Below, piece after piece: positions 33,131 through 43,741 of a stretch of DNA of 64,000 bases (its first letter is position 1; each line of letters begins with the position of its first letter). The notes beneath the pieces were generated by a model. It was not told where the DNA came from. It ran no database searches and saw nothing but the letters and a program-made list of their open reading frames with translations. Position numbers and translations under genes: made by a program. The stretch comes from Rhypophila decipiens (taxonomy: Eukaryota > Ascomycota > Sordariomycetes > Sordariales > Naviculisporaceae): assembly GCA_033297075.1 (NCBI GenBank), contig MU858121.1, forward strand, positions 62,001 to 126,000, given 5' to 3'.

Positions 33131-35394
33131 ATGGATTCCTCATCCAGCCCAGACAATCCGAGCACCCAACCGCCCCTGTTGAGATGTCCCAACGAAATTA
33201 TCCTCATGTTCAGCGAGCTCCTCGGAAGTGCTATGGAATCACGTCGCTCTTTCGCCCTAACCTGTCGACGTGTCTTCGAACAGACCGAAGGGAGCATGTA
33301 CCGAGACAACATTCGGCACCAAGAGGGCTCTGCCATGCTGTGGGCGGCGGTGAATGGGAACATTGAAACAATGGAAAAGGCCATCGCAGCCAAAGGCGAC
33401 ATTTCTGGCCATTACCGCGACGCAAATAAGACGATCTTGAAACTCCAGTGTCCAAGAACAGATGGCTTTCCACCTTGTGGTCCTTGTCCAGGATGTCCAA
33501 TATGCCGTTCGATGTGGAGGGCTCGCTATCCATTATTGCATTCGGCGCTGGCCAAGGGCCAAGATGATATGGCCGTCTACCTTGTCCTGAAGGGAGCTGA
33601 CATATGCGAGGACGCGGGACCTTGTTTTGGTTGGTATATGAATTTGCCGGCGTGGAAAATGTGGGTTAGCAAGTCTTTCGATTATTACATCAGATGGAGC
33701 TGCACCCCTCTTTTACTCGCCATCTCGCAAGGATTTATAACGACGGCAAGGCTGCTATTAAGTCAAGGCGCGCTGAGAAACAAATCGTTGGATTCCTTCA
33801 GCGTGCATGAGGCCGTTCGCCTGGCAGCTCTGTTGTGCCACGATTTACTCCTGCCACAGATAGTAGCTGGCATCTCTGACCTGGCTCCCGTTTTGAAGAA
33901 GGTTCCGGCAGATCGACGGCCAGTAACAGTTCATCAATCACATCTTTTATGGCCCTATGGGCCAAGGGTTGGAAACCCACTCAGTAAAGATGCCATCTAT
34001 TTCCCGCTAAAATACGGGTCAGATCGAACCACTTCTACCATTGAGGTCTTAGCGGCAATGGGGGCCGATGTTGTGAAGGCTGAAAATTTCAACGACCCAA
34101 AGCGGACGTCATTGTACAAGGCACTAAGACGCCAACGGTGGAATATGTGGCCCTATGTCTTCTTGATCGGGCTGTCGAATACGAACCAGGCACGGAAGAA
34201 GAATGCAGACACGCCAAAATGTATCTAAGCGCTTTACTCCGGCCCTTTTTAGCGGGAATGGTGGAAGGTTTGGGCTCAAGCACCGGTATAGTGAACCCCC
34301 AAAACTCGTTACAAGACGCCTTGGCATTGGCACGGCGTCTTGTAGATATCGGGGTAGGCTTATGCAACTTTGGAAAGTTTGGATGCGAACGACAGGTATA
34401 TTTCTTGCAAGCACCTTGTCCTTCCCCCCCGGGGGATACCAAGCCGACCTATCTTAGTTCTCTGCAGTATGCTGCTGGCTACTGCTGTGTCTCTCCTGAT
34501 GCTCTCGACATGGTGCTTATTCTGTTGGAGTTGGGTTTCAATGCAGACCAGATATCTGAGTGTTCTGCTCCCATGACCACATGTCGTTGTTATCAGCGAT
34601 TTAGATACCAGACCACAGGAGTATCACTCAGGACACCTTTGAAGTATCTCGTCGACGCTTTTGACGTCGACCATCACGTAGATTTCGGCATCCAGTATGA
34701 GGAGGATATGCACGCTTATCTGGAGACTTGCACTCAAACGGTTCGTCTTCACAGCAAAGAAAAGCGACTCCTGTCAGGTATTGACCTGCTCCTCAGCCGA
34801 GGCGCATCTCCGATGCGCCCATGGTTGTCACAGTCAGAAAAAGGAGAAGCCGACGACAAGATCACAATCATGGAAAAGGTTCTTAGCCGGTTCGACCACG
34901 CCTACAACAACCACAAGGACGCTCGCGTGGGACTTAACACGTTGAAGGTTACACACCTGTTTTTGAAGCACGCGGAAAGAAGCAGCCTGCCCGCAGAGAT
35001 GATCGACAAGCTCAGACATTGGATTCCGGCGGCGACTCGCACTGTTCAACAACGACCCCCAGTCACGAATCTCACTATTCGGGGCCTGGTGTGGACAGGT
35101 TTACCCCGGACATATGACAACAATCCTCGCCTTTACGCCCTTATGGACTATAAATATCCGAGGCCGGGTATCTTGGAAATATTTCGCCCTCGGCCGAAGC
35201 CCAGTCTCCAACGGCCCATATCTTCTGTCCCGTCAGAGTATTTGTGCTACCTCACGTCAGCCGAGATCCCTCCTGCTGATGTCCTAGAAGACTGCTCTTG
35301 GGGAGCTCGGTATGTTGCGAACCCGCCGATTCTGATGCTTCCGTGGGCATTCTTCCTCTTCGCTGCCTACCTAATTATTAGGCTTATCAACTGA
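33131..35394 (+). pseudogene. F-box-like/ankyrin protein with a frameshift
   Basis: Protein of unknown function. Residues about 17-55 (LLRCPNEIILMFSELLG then SFALTCRRVFEQTEG) look like an F-box, suggesting an SCF ubiquitin-ligase adaptor. Ankyrin-like helices follow (MLWAAVNGNIETMEKAI, LHSALAKGQDDMAVYLVLKGAD, TPLLLAISQGFITTARLLLSQGA). The first frame ends at 34228, while family-like sequence (ALCLLDRAVEYEPG, ARRLVDIGVGLC, DMVLILLELGFNAD, GIDLLLSRGASP) continues in a different frame from about 34100 to 35394, ending with a hydrophobic C-terminal helix. No intron with plausible ends restores the frame, so one single-base change near 34085-34140 is likely, or a sequence error there. A repeat element begins 200 bp downstream. 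Confidence 0.65.
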
Positions 35395-35591
35395 GATGGA
35401 GATACAGGGGGGTTGTTTGCTCGCTTTATCTTGGTAGTTGATCTGGTCAAGTTGCGATAAACTTCTTGCCATGTTGTTGTCCTTTCTTGTTTGATCTTTC
35501 TTCCTCTTTTACTTGCTATCTAAGGAAATCCCTATAATAGTCATGTATACGAAGGACTAGTTTTACAGATGCAGGTTTTGGGGTACATCAA

Positions 35592-36097
35592 GGCGCCTAA
35601 TATTCAGGCACTACTCTTGTTGGAATAAATGCCTTGACTGGCAGGAATAGAGGCCTTGACTAGATAGTCTAGACTGTAATAGAGACCTTGACTAGACAGT
35701 CTAGACTGGAATAAATGCCTTGACTGGACTTCTAATATCGGAATAAATACCTTAACTGGCTAGAATAAATACCTCGACTGGTTAGAATAAATGCCTTAAC
35801 TAGCTCGAATAAATGCCTTGACTGGACTACTAATATTGGAATAAATGCTTTAACTGGTTTAAATAAATGCTTTGGCTGGTTTAAATAAATGCTCTAACTA
35901 GCTCGAATAAATACTTCGACTGGACTGGAATAAATGCCTTGACTGGACTGGAATAAATGCCTTGACTGGACTGGGATAAATGCCCTGACTGGACTGGAAT
36001 AATGCCCTGACTAGCTCGAATGAATGCCTCTAGTTTGGAAAGTCAAATTGGACTGGTGCCTGTATATGAGAGTAGTGGTGTCTGTATATTAGATACC
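35592..36097. mobile_element. MITE-like repeat element, copy B (506 bp)
   Basis: Left end GGCGCCTAATATTCAGGCAC; right end, reverse complemented, GGTATCTAATATACAGACAC, i.e. imperfect inverted repeats shared with copy A. Between them lie about 17 tandem units of the word GGAATAAATGCCTTGACTGG, mostly 22-23 nt, with four longer units of 31-32 nt carrying an extra CTAATATT- or TAGTCTAGACT-type segment. Most differences between units are C/T and G/A. Orientation of the core is opposite to copy A. No coding capacity. It lies between two genes that end toward each other. Confidence 0.75.
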
Positions 36098-36136
36098 TTC
36101 ATTTAGCGATGAACACCACTAAATAGCTCCTATGAC

Positions 36137-37669
36137 CTATATTTCGCCGAGGGCCTCCATGTCTTGGCTTGGCGGCGGGTACTCGAAGACAAAGTCAATC
36201 CCCGCCTTCAACGTAATATCCATGAGAATATGCCTCTTTCTCAGATGGACTTCGGCACTCTCCTCACGGAGCTCCTCATCGGTCCAGTTACTATAATACC
36301 CTAATTTGCGGAGGTGACAACTATTACTAAACTCGGGGTCCTCCAACCAAGATAGAATCTGATCCAAATACGGTATTTCTTGCCGACTGTCAAATTCACA
36401 GTGTGATATAAAGATGGGGGCCAATTTTCCGGTGAGGGTTAATTCTTCCAGGCGAGGAGGTAAGTTGGTTTGGAGTATCGGCCTTTGTAGGAAGGAATCA
36501 GCCGACTCATATTGAATGTTGCCCATGATGAATACATTGGGTATTTCGAGTATTCTCAAGTTTTCGAACTGGGCCAGTGAAAGAGAGGTGGCGGAGTCGG
36601 CAAAGCGTGCGAGGCTCAGGCTGCGGACGTCAGGTCTTCTGGCTCCCCATCGGCATGGGCCGGTGCGGTCAACGGCTCGAAGTCGGAGTTCGGTCAAGGT
36701 GTCTCTGACAAGTGTGAGGGAGGACATGATATCGTCGAGGGAGAAGATGGCTGGATATACCGCGGAGCTTCCTCCGGTCTCGGATAGCTTTCCAACGTAA
36801 TACGGCCGTGTCCAGGTAAGAGAACGGAGGGACGGTGTGACAGATAAAAGATGGCCAAGGTGCCTCTCGTGAATCTTTTCGACCTCTAGGCTTTTGAGAT
36901 TGGATGGTGGGGGCGGGCTGTTGTTCGGCCAGCGGAACTCTCGGGTCGCGGCCCCCAAGTCGACCAAGAAGATTGCATCCTCAAAGATGACTGAGATTTG
37001 ATTCATATCTGGGAGATAGAACAATAGTAGCTGACTCGATGTGCTGGCTTGTCGGTACATAGTAAGGCTGCGCAGATTCTGGAGGCTATCGATAGAGCAT
37101 TTCTGGTTGCAGAGAAGGGACCTGAGGACATGGTCCACGTGCCGATTATTACGGTGGAACAACTCTTCTTCGACGTGAAGAACAGTAACGACAGGCAAAT
37201 TTAGTAACAGGACGGCAAGAAAGACTCCTATGTGACCTCTCCGAAGATCATAGATCCAGTACCTGGGATATGAAAAGCCTGACCCTTTTAGTTTCTCAAC
37301 AAACCCGCAAATTGCTTCCAGCTCCGAGGCCCCTCCTGGGTAATTGAAAGATTGTCTGCAGCCATCGGAGTACATAGGACTCCAAGGCCCACTGGAGGTT
37401 GATTTCCCAATTGAAATCTCGCGTATATAACTAGCAAGCTCAGGTCGGGCGAGGAGGGTGCGCAGGAGTAAAGGGATGCGAGGTGGCTCGCTTGATTTAC
37501 CCCAGAGGGGCAGCTGAATGCGAGAATAAAGAACGGGCTCCGCGATCTGATAGAGATGAGAATTGGTAAGGCAAATAGCTCGTAAGCTTCCCTGGCAAAG
37601 ATGGTCCAAGATGAGACGTATGACGTCCAGGCTGAGACTGAGAAAGTCCAGGTTGACCGATGGTATCAA
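36137..37669 (-). CDS. F-box/leucine-rich-type hypothetical protein
   Basis: Single-exon 510-residue protein. The N-terminus (FLSLSLDVIRLILDHLCQGSLRAICLTNSHLYQIAEPVLYSRI) is the fungal F-box pattern: Leu-rich first helix, conserved CLTNSHL and the short YSRI strand. The remainder has repeated leucine-rich segments of the kind LRSLTMY, LKSLEVEKI, LTELRLRAVD, LRILEIPNV, LEELTLTGKL, so an LRR-like solenoid for target binding is likely. Expected role: substrate receptor of an SCF ubiquitin ligase. The substrate is unknown. The stop codon is only 40 bp from the repeat element; the frame is intact in contrast to its tail-to-tail neighbour. Confidence 0.75.
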   Translation of the reverse strand: MIPSVNLDFLSLSLDVIRLILDHLCQGSLRAICLTNSHLYQIAEPVLYSRIQLPLWGKSSEPPRIPLLLRTLLARPELASYIREISIGKSTSSGPWSPMYSDGCRQSFNYPGGASELEAICGFVEKLKGSGFSYPRYWIYDLRRGHIGVFLAVLLLNLPVVTVLHVEEELFHRNNRHVDHVLRSLLCNQKCSIDSLQNLRSLTMYRQASTSSQLLLFYLPDMNQISVIFEDAIFLVDLGAATREFRWPNNSPPPPSNLKSLEVEKIHERHLGHLLSVTPSLRSLTWTRPYYVGKLSETGGSSAVYPAIFSLDDIMSSLTLVRDTLTELRLRAVDRTGPCRWGARRPDVRSLSLARFADSATSLSLAQFENLRILEIPNVFIMGNIQYESADSFLQRPILQTNLPPRLEELTLTGKLAPIFISHCEFDSRQEIPYLDQILSWLEDPEFSNSCHLRKLGYYSNWTDEELREESAEVHLRKRHILMDITLKAGIDFVFEYPPPSQDMEALGEI

Positions 37670-39230
37670 GAGTCGGGCAGCTGAGATATGATTGATGTGT
37701 AGCTGATGTACGGCTGATATGTAGCTGATGTACGGCTGATGTATGGCTTATGTGTGGGTGTTGTGTGGTTAAGGTGTGGGTGTTGTGTGGCTGATGAAGA
37801 GCCTCTTGATGAATATGGGAAATAATTATAGTAGCGAAAAAGTCATATTTCATCCCTACATACCCTGCCAACTCCGCACTTCCTGCCACATATTTTTGAG
37901 TGGTCTCAAGTTTGGTGTCTCACCGAAAGGGGAAAGAAGCCATCGTGGAGTTCTTAACTGGATGATTGGTCCAAGATCCGTAAGGTGTCAGGTGTCCTGC
38001 GTTCCTTCTTCGCAATCAAGGCCAGACTCGGACCTTCCTCTTCCTCTCCATGCATAAAAGATCAAAGCTCAAAGAGCAGTGCTCTCCGACAAGGCGTTTA
38101 AACCGCCAACTACCAAGGCCTGCAATCACCACTTCCGGCGTGTGAATTGGTGATGGTATCAACGAGGCCGATCTCGAGACAAGAACTACCGATGAGATAT
38201 AATATTTGTTTCATTTTATCATCAATTGTTAGTATGGATAAGCTTGGTCACGGTCACCGGCCGCAGCTGTCTCATGAATGCAGGGTCCGTATATGTCGGC
38301 CGCCGCCAACCACTGAAACCGAATAGGATGTGCTCTTCTACAGCGTCTAATCGAGGCACGGTAGGGCCGTGGGTGGAAGCCTGGTCATTACTGATGCGGC
38401 TCAGCACCAACGAAAGGACTTGCAGACCCTATATAATTGGGACATAAGCCGGACCGCCCCCTCAGAACCTGCATAAAACTTGGTAGCCTTGCCTTTACGA
38501 TCTCATGTTCCTTCTCAATTTCAAGGAATGACGACGGATGCCACGACTCTATCTCCACCGGTGGATCGCCCAAGGAGAACAAGGGGCCGTACTTTTCTCC
38601 TGTCATGTCAGAGGCTCTGAAACGCGCCGTTTTATATGCTGGCCTTGAGGAGAAAGTTAAGAAGGCAGTCTGCTGACGTTAACATTTTCTGAACGACTGA
38701 TCATGACAGGTACCTCCAGTGGTTTTGGAGCTGAGAGAGAGGACACTTCGTCACTCGTCAGGGTATACTACGCACACCACGTACCGAAATCTTTTGGGGG
38801 CGGCCAAACAGGACAAAAGGTCTTATGAGAATGGCCAAATGGGCGGCTGCATGTAAGCCCAGGCAGACCATCATAAACCCCTTGAACGACACACTCTGCT
38901 ATGTATCGGAATTACACACGAAGAAGCCTCACGCCGATCAAGTGGTTCAGGCATATGTGCCAGTCGTTACAGACAAAGTATATAAACCAGGTCCATTCCC
39001 CAAATTCCTTCCTTTCTTTCCATCCATCTTCTCACAAGCAAAGCAACAGAATCAGTCACCTCCATAACTCCGAGTTCTACCCACAAAAGTCATTAGTCTC
39101 TTTCCCATTGAGAAAACATATTCTCTCTGCTCAAGACGACTCAACTTACCTTCCTTACCTTCCTCTTTCTTCCATCCAGGATCAAACTTCAAGGTCCGAG
39201 ACAAAAGACAAGACAGAGCCACTTCAAAAC
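37670..39230. other. Intergenic with a minisatellite and a TATA-type promoter
   Basis: 1.56 kb. The left end (37685-37795) is a tandem repeat (own entry). Weak open frames around 38437-38676 have no recognisable motif. The right end contains TATATAAA at 38979-38986 followed by a pyrimidine-rich leader, probably the promoter of the small secreted peptide gene at 39231. Confidence 0.4.
37685..37795. repeat. Minisatellite upstream of the F-box gene
   Basis: Variants of GTAGCTGATGTACGGCTGAT repeated about four times, merging into GTGTGGGTGTTGTGTGGCTG repeats. Starts 16 bp upstream of the F-box/LRR start codon, so it lies in the promoter or leader. Confidence 0.7.
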
Positions 39231-39398
39231 ATGAAGACCGTCTCAACCATCCTCCTCATCGTCGGCACCATGATCGCCGCAACCATTGCCGCCCCCGCCC
39301 CGGTTCCCAATGCCGAGCCACAATCGCCCGGCGGGTGTGGACGATTCTACTGTATCCGCCGCGGAGATACAGCTGCTCCTGCTGCTGCTGTCAACTGA
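39231..39398 (+). CDS. Possible small secreted peptide precursor
   Basis: A 55-residue single-exon frame. Residues 1-20 form a clear signal peptide (MKTVSTILLIVGTMIAATIA) with an Ala-Pro-rich continuation. The remaining about 35 residues hold only two cysteines, in GGCGRFYCIRRGD (CxxxxC? spacing is Cys-Gly-Arg-Phe-Tyr-Cys), followed by an Arg-Arg pair that could be a Kex2 processing site, and a short Ala-rich tail. TATATAAA at 38979 and a CT-rich leader support expression. It does not match the alpha-pheromone repeats I know. It could be a pheromone-like or effector-like peptide; function is not shown. Confidence 0.5.
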   Translation: MKTVSTILLIVGTMIAATIAAPAPVPNAEPQSPGGCGRFYCIRRGDTAAPAAAVN

Positions 39399-39713
39399 GT
39401 TGGAAGACTTCAGGCAAGTCAACTGAAAGGGTAGATCTGGCTGGTACGGATACATCTGTTTCAGCTTCCTCCGCACATGATCCAAAGTGGTACAGTTGCT
39501 GAATTACTGTGTAAAGCGCAAGCAATATTAGGGTCGTCCTGTCGAGAGAGAGAGAGAGATGGAACAGAGTCTTGGGGATTATGTATGACATGGGAGAAAA
39601 AGCTAAGAGATATAAAGGGCGGACATAGAGATTGCTAGAGTTAGTCAGAACAGACAAGTCGAGGCATAAAACGGACAAAACAATCTGCAAACAAAACATG
39701 ACCAAAGAGACTC
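39399..39713. other. Short intergenic stretch with a GA microsatellite
   Basis: 315 bp; contains a (GA)n run at about 39542-39558. No gene. Confidence 0.4.
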
Positions 39714-40968
39714 TCATTTTCTCCTCTTCAACTTGCGACACAACTTTTTCAAATCACCCCTCTGCTTCTTGAACCAAGCCTTCCGCCTCCTCCACCATTC
39801 TCCCATCTTATTCTTCGGCAGCCCGAGGAGAGATGGCGGTATAGGTGGCGAATGGCCTCGCCAGTCCCCTCCCCCGGGCGGCTCAAACGGGCCCGAAACG
39901 ACTCCTCCGTTTCCACCATTTCCATCATCAGTTCCAGGATCAGTAGACGTTTTTAGTTCCTTGAGGCTTTTGAACTCGAGCAGAGGCGATGTAATAGGTG
40001 ATTTTGGGTCTACAAAGATGCCAAGGGGGCTGTGGGGATTGTTGGTGGTCTCGAACTTCCCGGCGGCCACTGGCGCTGCATGTGCTGCCACCGTTGTATC
40101 TCTGGCAACTGAATCTATGTTGTCGAGGAGTTTCCCGGCGGCCACCGGTGCTGCAGAAATATCTCCAACTGAATTTGTGGCATCGTGTATATGCTCGGGG
40201 CAAACGCAAAAGACTTTTTCTTCTTCCTCTGGATGTTCCGGGATGGGCGTCATGGTAGGTCTGAGGGGATGGATCGTCGTCCGGATGATCTTTTGGCGGA
40301 TAATCGGCTCCGGGTCTTCGCGTGCGAGCTCAGTTTCCAGCTTATCCCCGAGTGAATTTGTGTAATTGTGCTCGGGGTCGATGTCGAGAATTTGCTCTTC
40401 TCCTTCTTGCCTTTCTTCTTCTTCGGTGATGGGCCGCATTTGGGGTTCAAGTTGGAAGTCCTTGATCGACGCGTATATGGACTTGTGATCAAGTATTATC
40501 GGGGGGTCGAGCCGATGCAGAGCGAATCCCGAGTCAAGCCTGGAGCGAATCGTCACGGAGTCGATCGGCTCTAGGTGGGAACGTGTTGGGATGCCTGATG
40601 TTGCTCTGGCGGCCTGGAGAGGGTTCTGGAAACACAGCCGGCGAATGTGTTGAAGCTCCTTGTTGTCCTCCGAGGCGGCCCTGATGAATGTTAGCACTTG
40701 TTTGTCTGAACAGCGTCTTGGACGCTGGGTTAAGGAGGAGGCAAGATGGATCGCAAGGACCCGCTACAGCAAGGAGGATGTTTCTCACCAGAAGTTCCAA
40801 AGATATACGCCTCCTATGTCGACGCCAAGACACAGAGCCTGAGCAGCAACAATGTAGTCTCGCTCGGCCTGTGATTTCGTTGCGATGACGACCTTTCTCG
40901 CAAAGACCCCGGTGCGCTCGAGGAGACAAGTGTTTGACGTTCTCGAGGTTCGACTGACCTGATCCTCA
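39714..40968 (-). CDS. Unrecognised protein with basic C-terminus (5' end uncertain)
   Basis: I do not recognise the family. The exon 40680-39714 encodes about 320 residues and is preceded by a spliced exon ending at 40789 (donor GTGAGA, acceptor TTCATCAG), which reads back through SQAERDYIVAAQALCLGVD to an in-frame stop just beyond 40965; no ATG is present there, so a further 5' exon must exist or the model is wrong. The visible protein has an ordered N-terminal part (ALCLGVDIGGVYLWNFWAASED, LQHIRRLCFQNPLQAAR), an acidic middle with Glu runs, a duplicated APVAAGK word about 35 residues apart, a Gly/Pro-rich part, and a strongly basic end (WWRRRKAWFKKQRGDLKKLCRKLKRRK region). Most of it is probably disordered. 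Confidence 0.5.
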
Positions 40969-41888
40969 GTCTTCTAAATGGTCGTGTCGCCGGTCTTGTC
41001 CCCAGCCCAGCCCCCTTCCCTCCCGTGATGAAGTACTTTCTTCAAGGGTGGTGCATGTTCGCGTGCAATTCTTTGAGGAAAGGGGGTAAAAGGTTACTGT
41101 ATCGCGACACTTTGGTGGAAGAGATGACACTGGGCAGGCCGATCTGATCAATGCCGCTCGTTTGACGCCAGACAAGCACCGAAAAATGACGGGCTCTTCA
41201 GGATGTGGAATGTTTTGAAGAATCAGGTTCCCGGGATTGAGAAAATTTTCATCCGGCAAAGACAGCGTACAGTGCCGACAGCACTGAAAGCTTGTTCAAG
41301 ATAACCGAGCTGGGCTGGCTTGTACTCATGTCACAGGCGAAAGCCCATCTCAATTAAGTTTCTTTTCATCCTTGGTTTTTAACTCGCCGGCAATGCGCGA
41401 CAGATTCAAAATTTCAGCATTGTGCATGGCGTGCTGCAGCGATGGCTGAAATAAACCATGGTGGGATGTGTACCCGAGGTCAATGAGATCGTGTACTCAC
41501 CGACGGTGAAGGCAGAGGTTGATGCGCGGTAAGCTCTTCCACCCGCAACTCAATTTGAGGTGTCTGATGGCCTAGAAGCACTCAAACCAAATCTGCTCCC
41601 ACCCCATCTACTCTCCTCATATTTTATAGACCTGGTCATTCAGATAGCGGCCGTTGAGCACATGGTCTGAGTGCAGCTCAACAGTTTGTGGAAGAATTGA
41701 AAAACGGTTTCTTTTGAGAAACGCCAACTCCTCCGGCGCATAATAGCCTCATAAAAACATATCTGAAATGTACGCCAGCGGACTCTGATAAGGTGCCAGT
41801 GGGATCGTATTTTCCTCCCAGCCGTCAGCTCAATCCCCTAGAGCTTGCAGCCCTTGTATCAAATCCTTGCCTTGTCTTCAAAGATCCA
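40969..41888. other. Intergenic, no gene recognised
   Basis: 920 bp. A 97-codon minus-strand frame at 41259-40966 could be a missing 5' exon of the neighbouring gene, but no splice junction connects it convincingly. Confidence 0.35.
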
Positions 41889-43335
41889 TCACAGAGCTGA
41901 CTTCTCAAGACATGCCAGAAACTGCGCAACTCGCTCACCAGCCCATTCCCTCGCAGCCCTCTCACTCAGAAGATGGTCTCCACCTGGAATAAAACCAGAC
42001 AAACACCTTGTGATATCCGTTTTGCACCAACTCTCACTGGCTGCTCCACCTCCTTCTGCAGAATCGATGCGAGTAACGGCGGCAATCCACCTATCCAACA
42101 ACGCCTCTCTATCCACAGTGGGCGGGACCATCTCGTCTTTCTCCCCGGGCAGGAATATGATCGGTCTGTTTTTGACAGATTCGAATTTCTTGCAAATTTC
42201 CTCGTCTGTCATGTCGGATGAGAAAAAGTCGTCGTCTCCTCTATAGACGAGAGCAATTATTAGCACATACATATCCAGGGTAGACTAATGACTCTTATTC
42301 CATGGAACGTCATGTCCACACCGAGCCGACGGTGAGTGGAGAGCTCCAGGCAGCAAGCAGGCTGTGGAAGGAGCGAAAAATTGAAGACGAGACCAATGCA
42401 AGCCACATTTTCCGCAAGCAACGGAAGATGAGAGAAAGAACCGGTGAGAAGAAAAGCACAATGGAAGGTGGTACGTACCCCTTCGCAGCAAGAGACCACC
42501 ACCGATAAGCGCTCACCGGGCTGGAAAAAACAGGCGGGAGCAGCTTCCTCGGGATGATTTCGTCTCCCTCACCGGCGTCAATCATTGATTTAGCAGCGGC
42601 GATGCTTTCCTCGAGAATATCATGGGGCAAGGCGAAGGCTGCGAATTCCCGGTCGGATACCGGGTTGAGGAGGACGTACCCGTCTACCTTTGTGTTTGCT
42701 CCTCGTTTTCTCGCCAGGGTACTAGCATATGAGAGGACATCTTGACATCCTGTATTTTTCATGGTGTCAGTATTTGTATTCCCCACAAGGCCGAGCGGTA
42801 TAATTCCCTGTTACGGTAAACATGCTGGCCCCGAACGGAACCGAACCTGCTTGAATCAAGCAGACATGGCTCAACCTTCAAAGGTCCACATACCTGTCCG
42901 GCAGTCGGAACAAAATAATCATGAAAGCTTGGACATACCGGTCGAAGTTCCCACCAGAACAACCTTCCCCTTTTGTCTCGCTCTCAGATATTCAACAAGC
43001 GAGGCAATATCCTCGGCATCATTCGCCAAACTGGAGAACCCGAACCCCGAATAGGAACTTCTCATGTGTAATTCCCAGACCGAGTACCCCAGCGCCACAA
43101 TCTTTGCATTGTCCACCAAAAAGTCAATCTCGGTCATGTGTGGGCCCGAGGTTAATCCGCCTATAAATATCAGGGCGTTTGTGGCTTTTGATCCTGCGTC
43201 CTGACCCTCGATGGAAGTTCTTGACTCGGATCGTGCATCAAGCGCATCAACATGGCGCTCGTAGGCTGTGAGATTGTGGCCACCCTTGCCTTTGAAGGAG
43301 TGGACTGTTACGGTGAAGGGCCTGGTGGTTGTCAT
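41889..43335 (-). CDS. DUF1749 alpha/beta-hydrolase
   Basis: Predicted serine hydrolase of the fungal/plant DUF1749 family, 339 residues. Minus-strand exons 43335-42939, 42749-42479 and 42240-41889 join in frame (GTATGT/ATACAG and GTACGT/CTATAG introns). Visible: the early LIFIGGLTSGPHMTEID loop for the oxyanion hole (about 53-69), the nucleophile elbow GTSTGCQD, split by the first intron, a PGEKDEMVPP segment near 260 holding the acid residue, and IPGGDHLLSE with the catalytic His near the end. Biological substrate unknown; the family is cytosolic as no signal peptide is seen. Confidence 0.87.
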
Positions 43336-43741
43336 TATCGATGGTGGTTATGGGCAGCACTGGATATCAGTAGTATTACTTGAAAGGGCTTTTGAGTTGC
43401 AGCTATGAGGAAGGAAAGCGTAGGCTAAAGACCACAAGTACGAGTCGTCAGTTTTTGTATCCAGAAGGGAAGGGAAGAGACGGAACTGTGGGCTATATAA
43501 CCATGCTTGTGGGTCGTATCTCTAAGAATTGTCGTCAACTGCGGTGCGTAGGATCGGTCGACGTGCAAGTGCCGAAACGGATACGAACACGAACCCGAAT
43601 CGCCAAATCCGATGAGATGCCATATCTAGGAATCCAAGACCAGCCACGATCCACAGTCCAGATCCTTCGCCTAAATATTATATACGGTCTCCTGTACGTC
43701 GAAAGACATGTCTAAACAAATATCCAATCATATGCTCACAC
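43336..43741. other. Intergenic, no gene recognised
   Basis: 406 bp between two minus-strand genes; promoter of the DUF1749 gene is expected here, no coding signal. Confidence 0.4.

Noticed and set aside
35592..36097. CRISPR-like array
   Set aside because: Units are contiguous or nearly so, with no regular unique spacers; eukaryotic context and shared inverted ends point to a repeat element.
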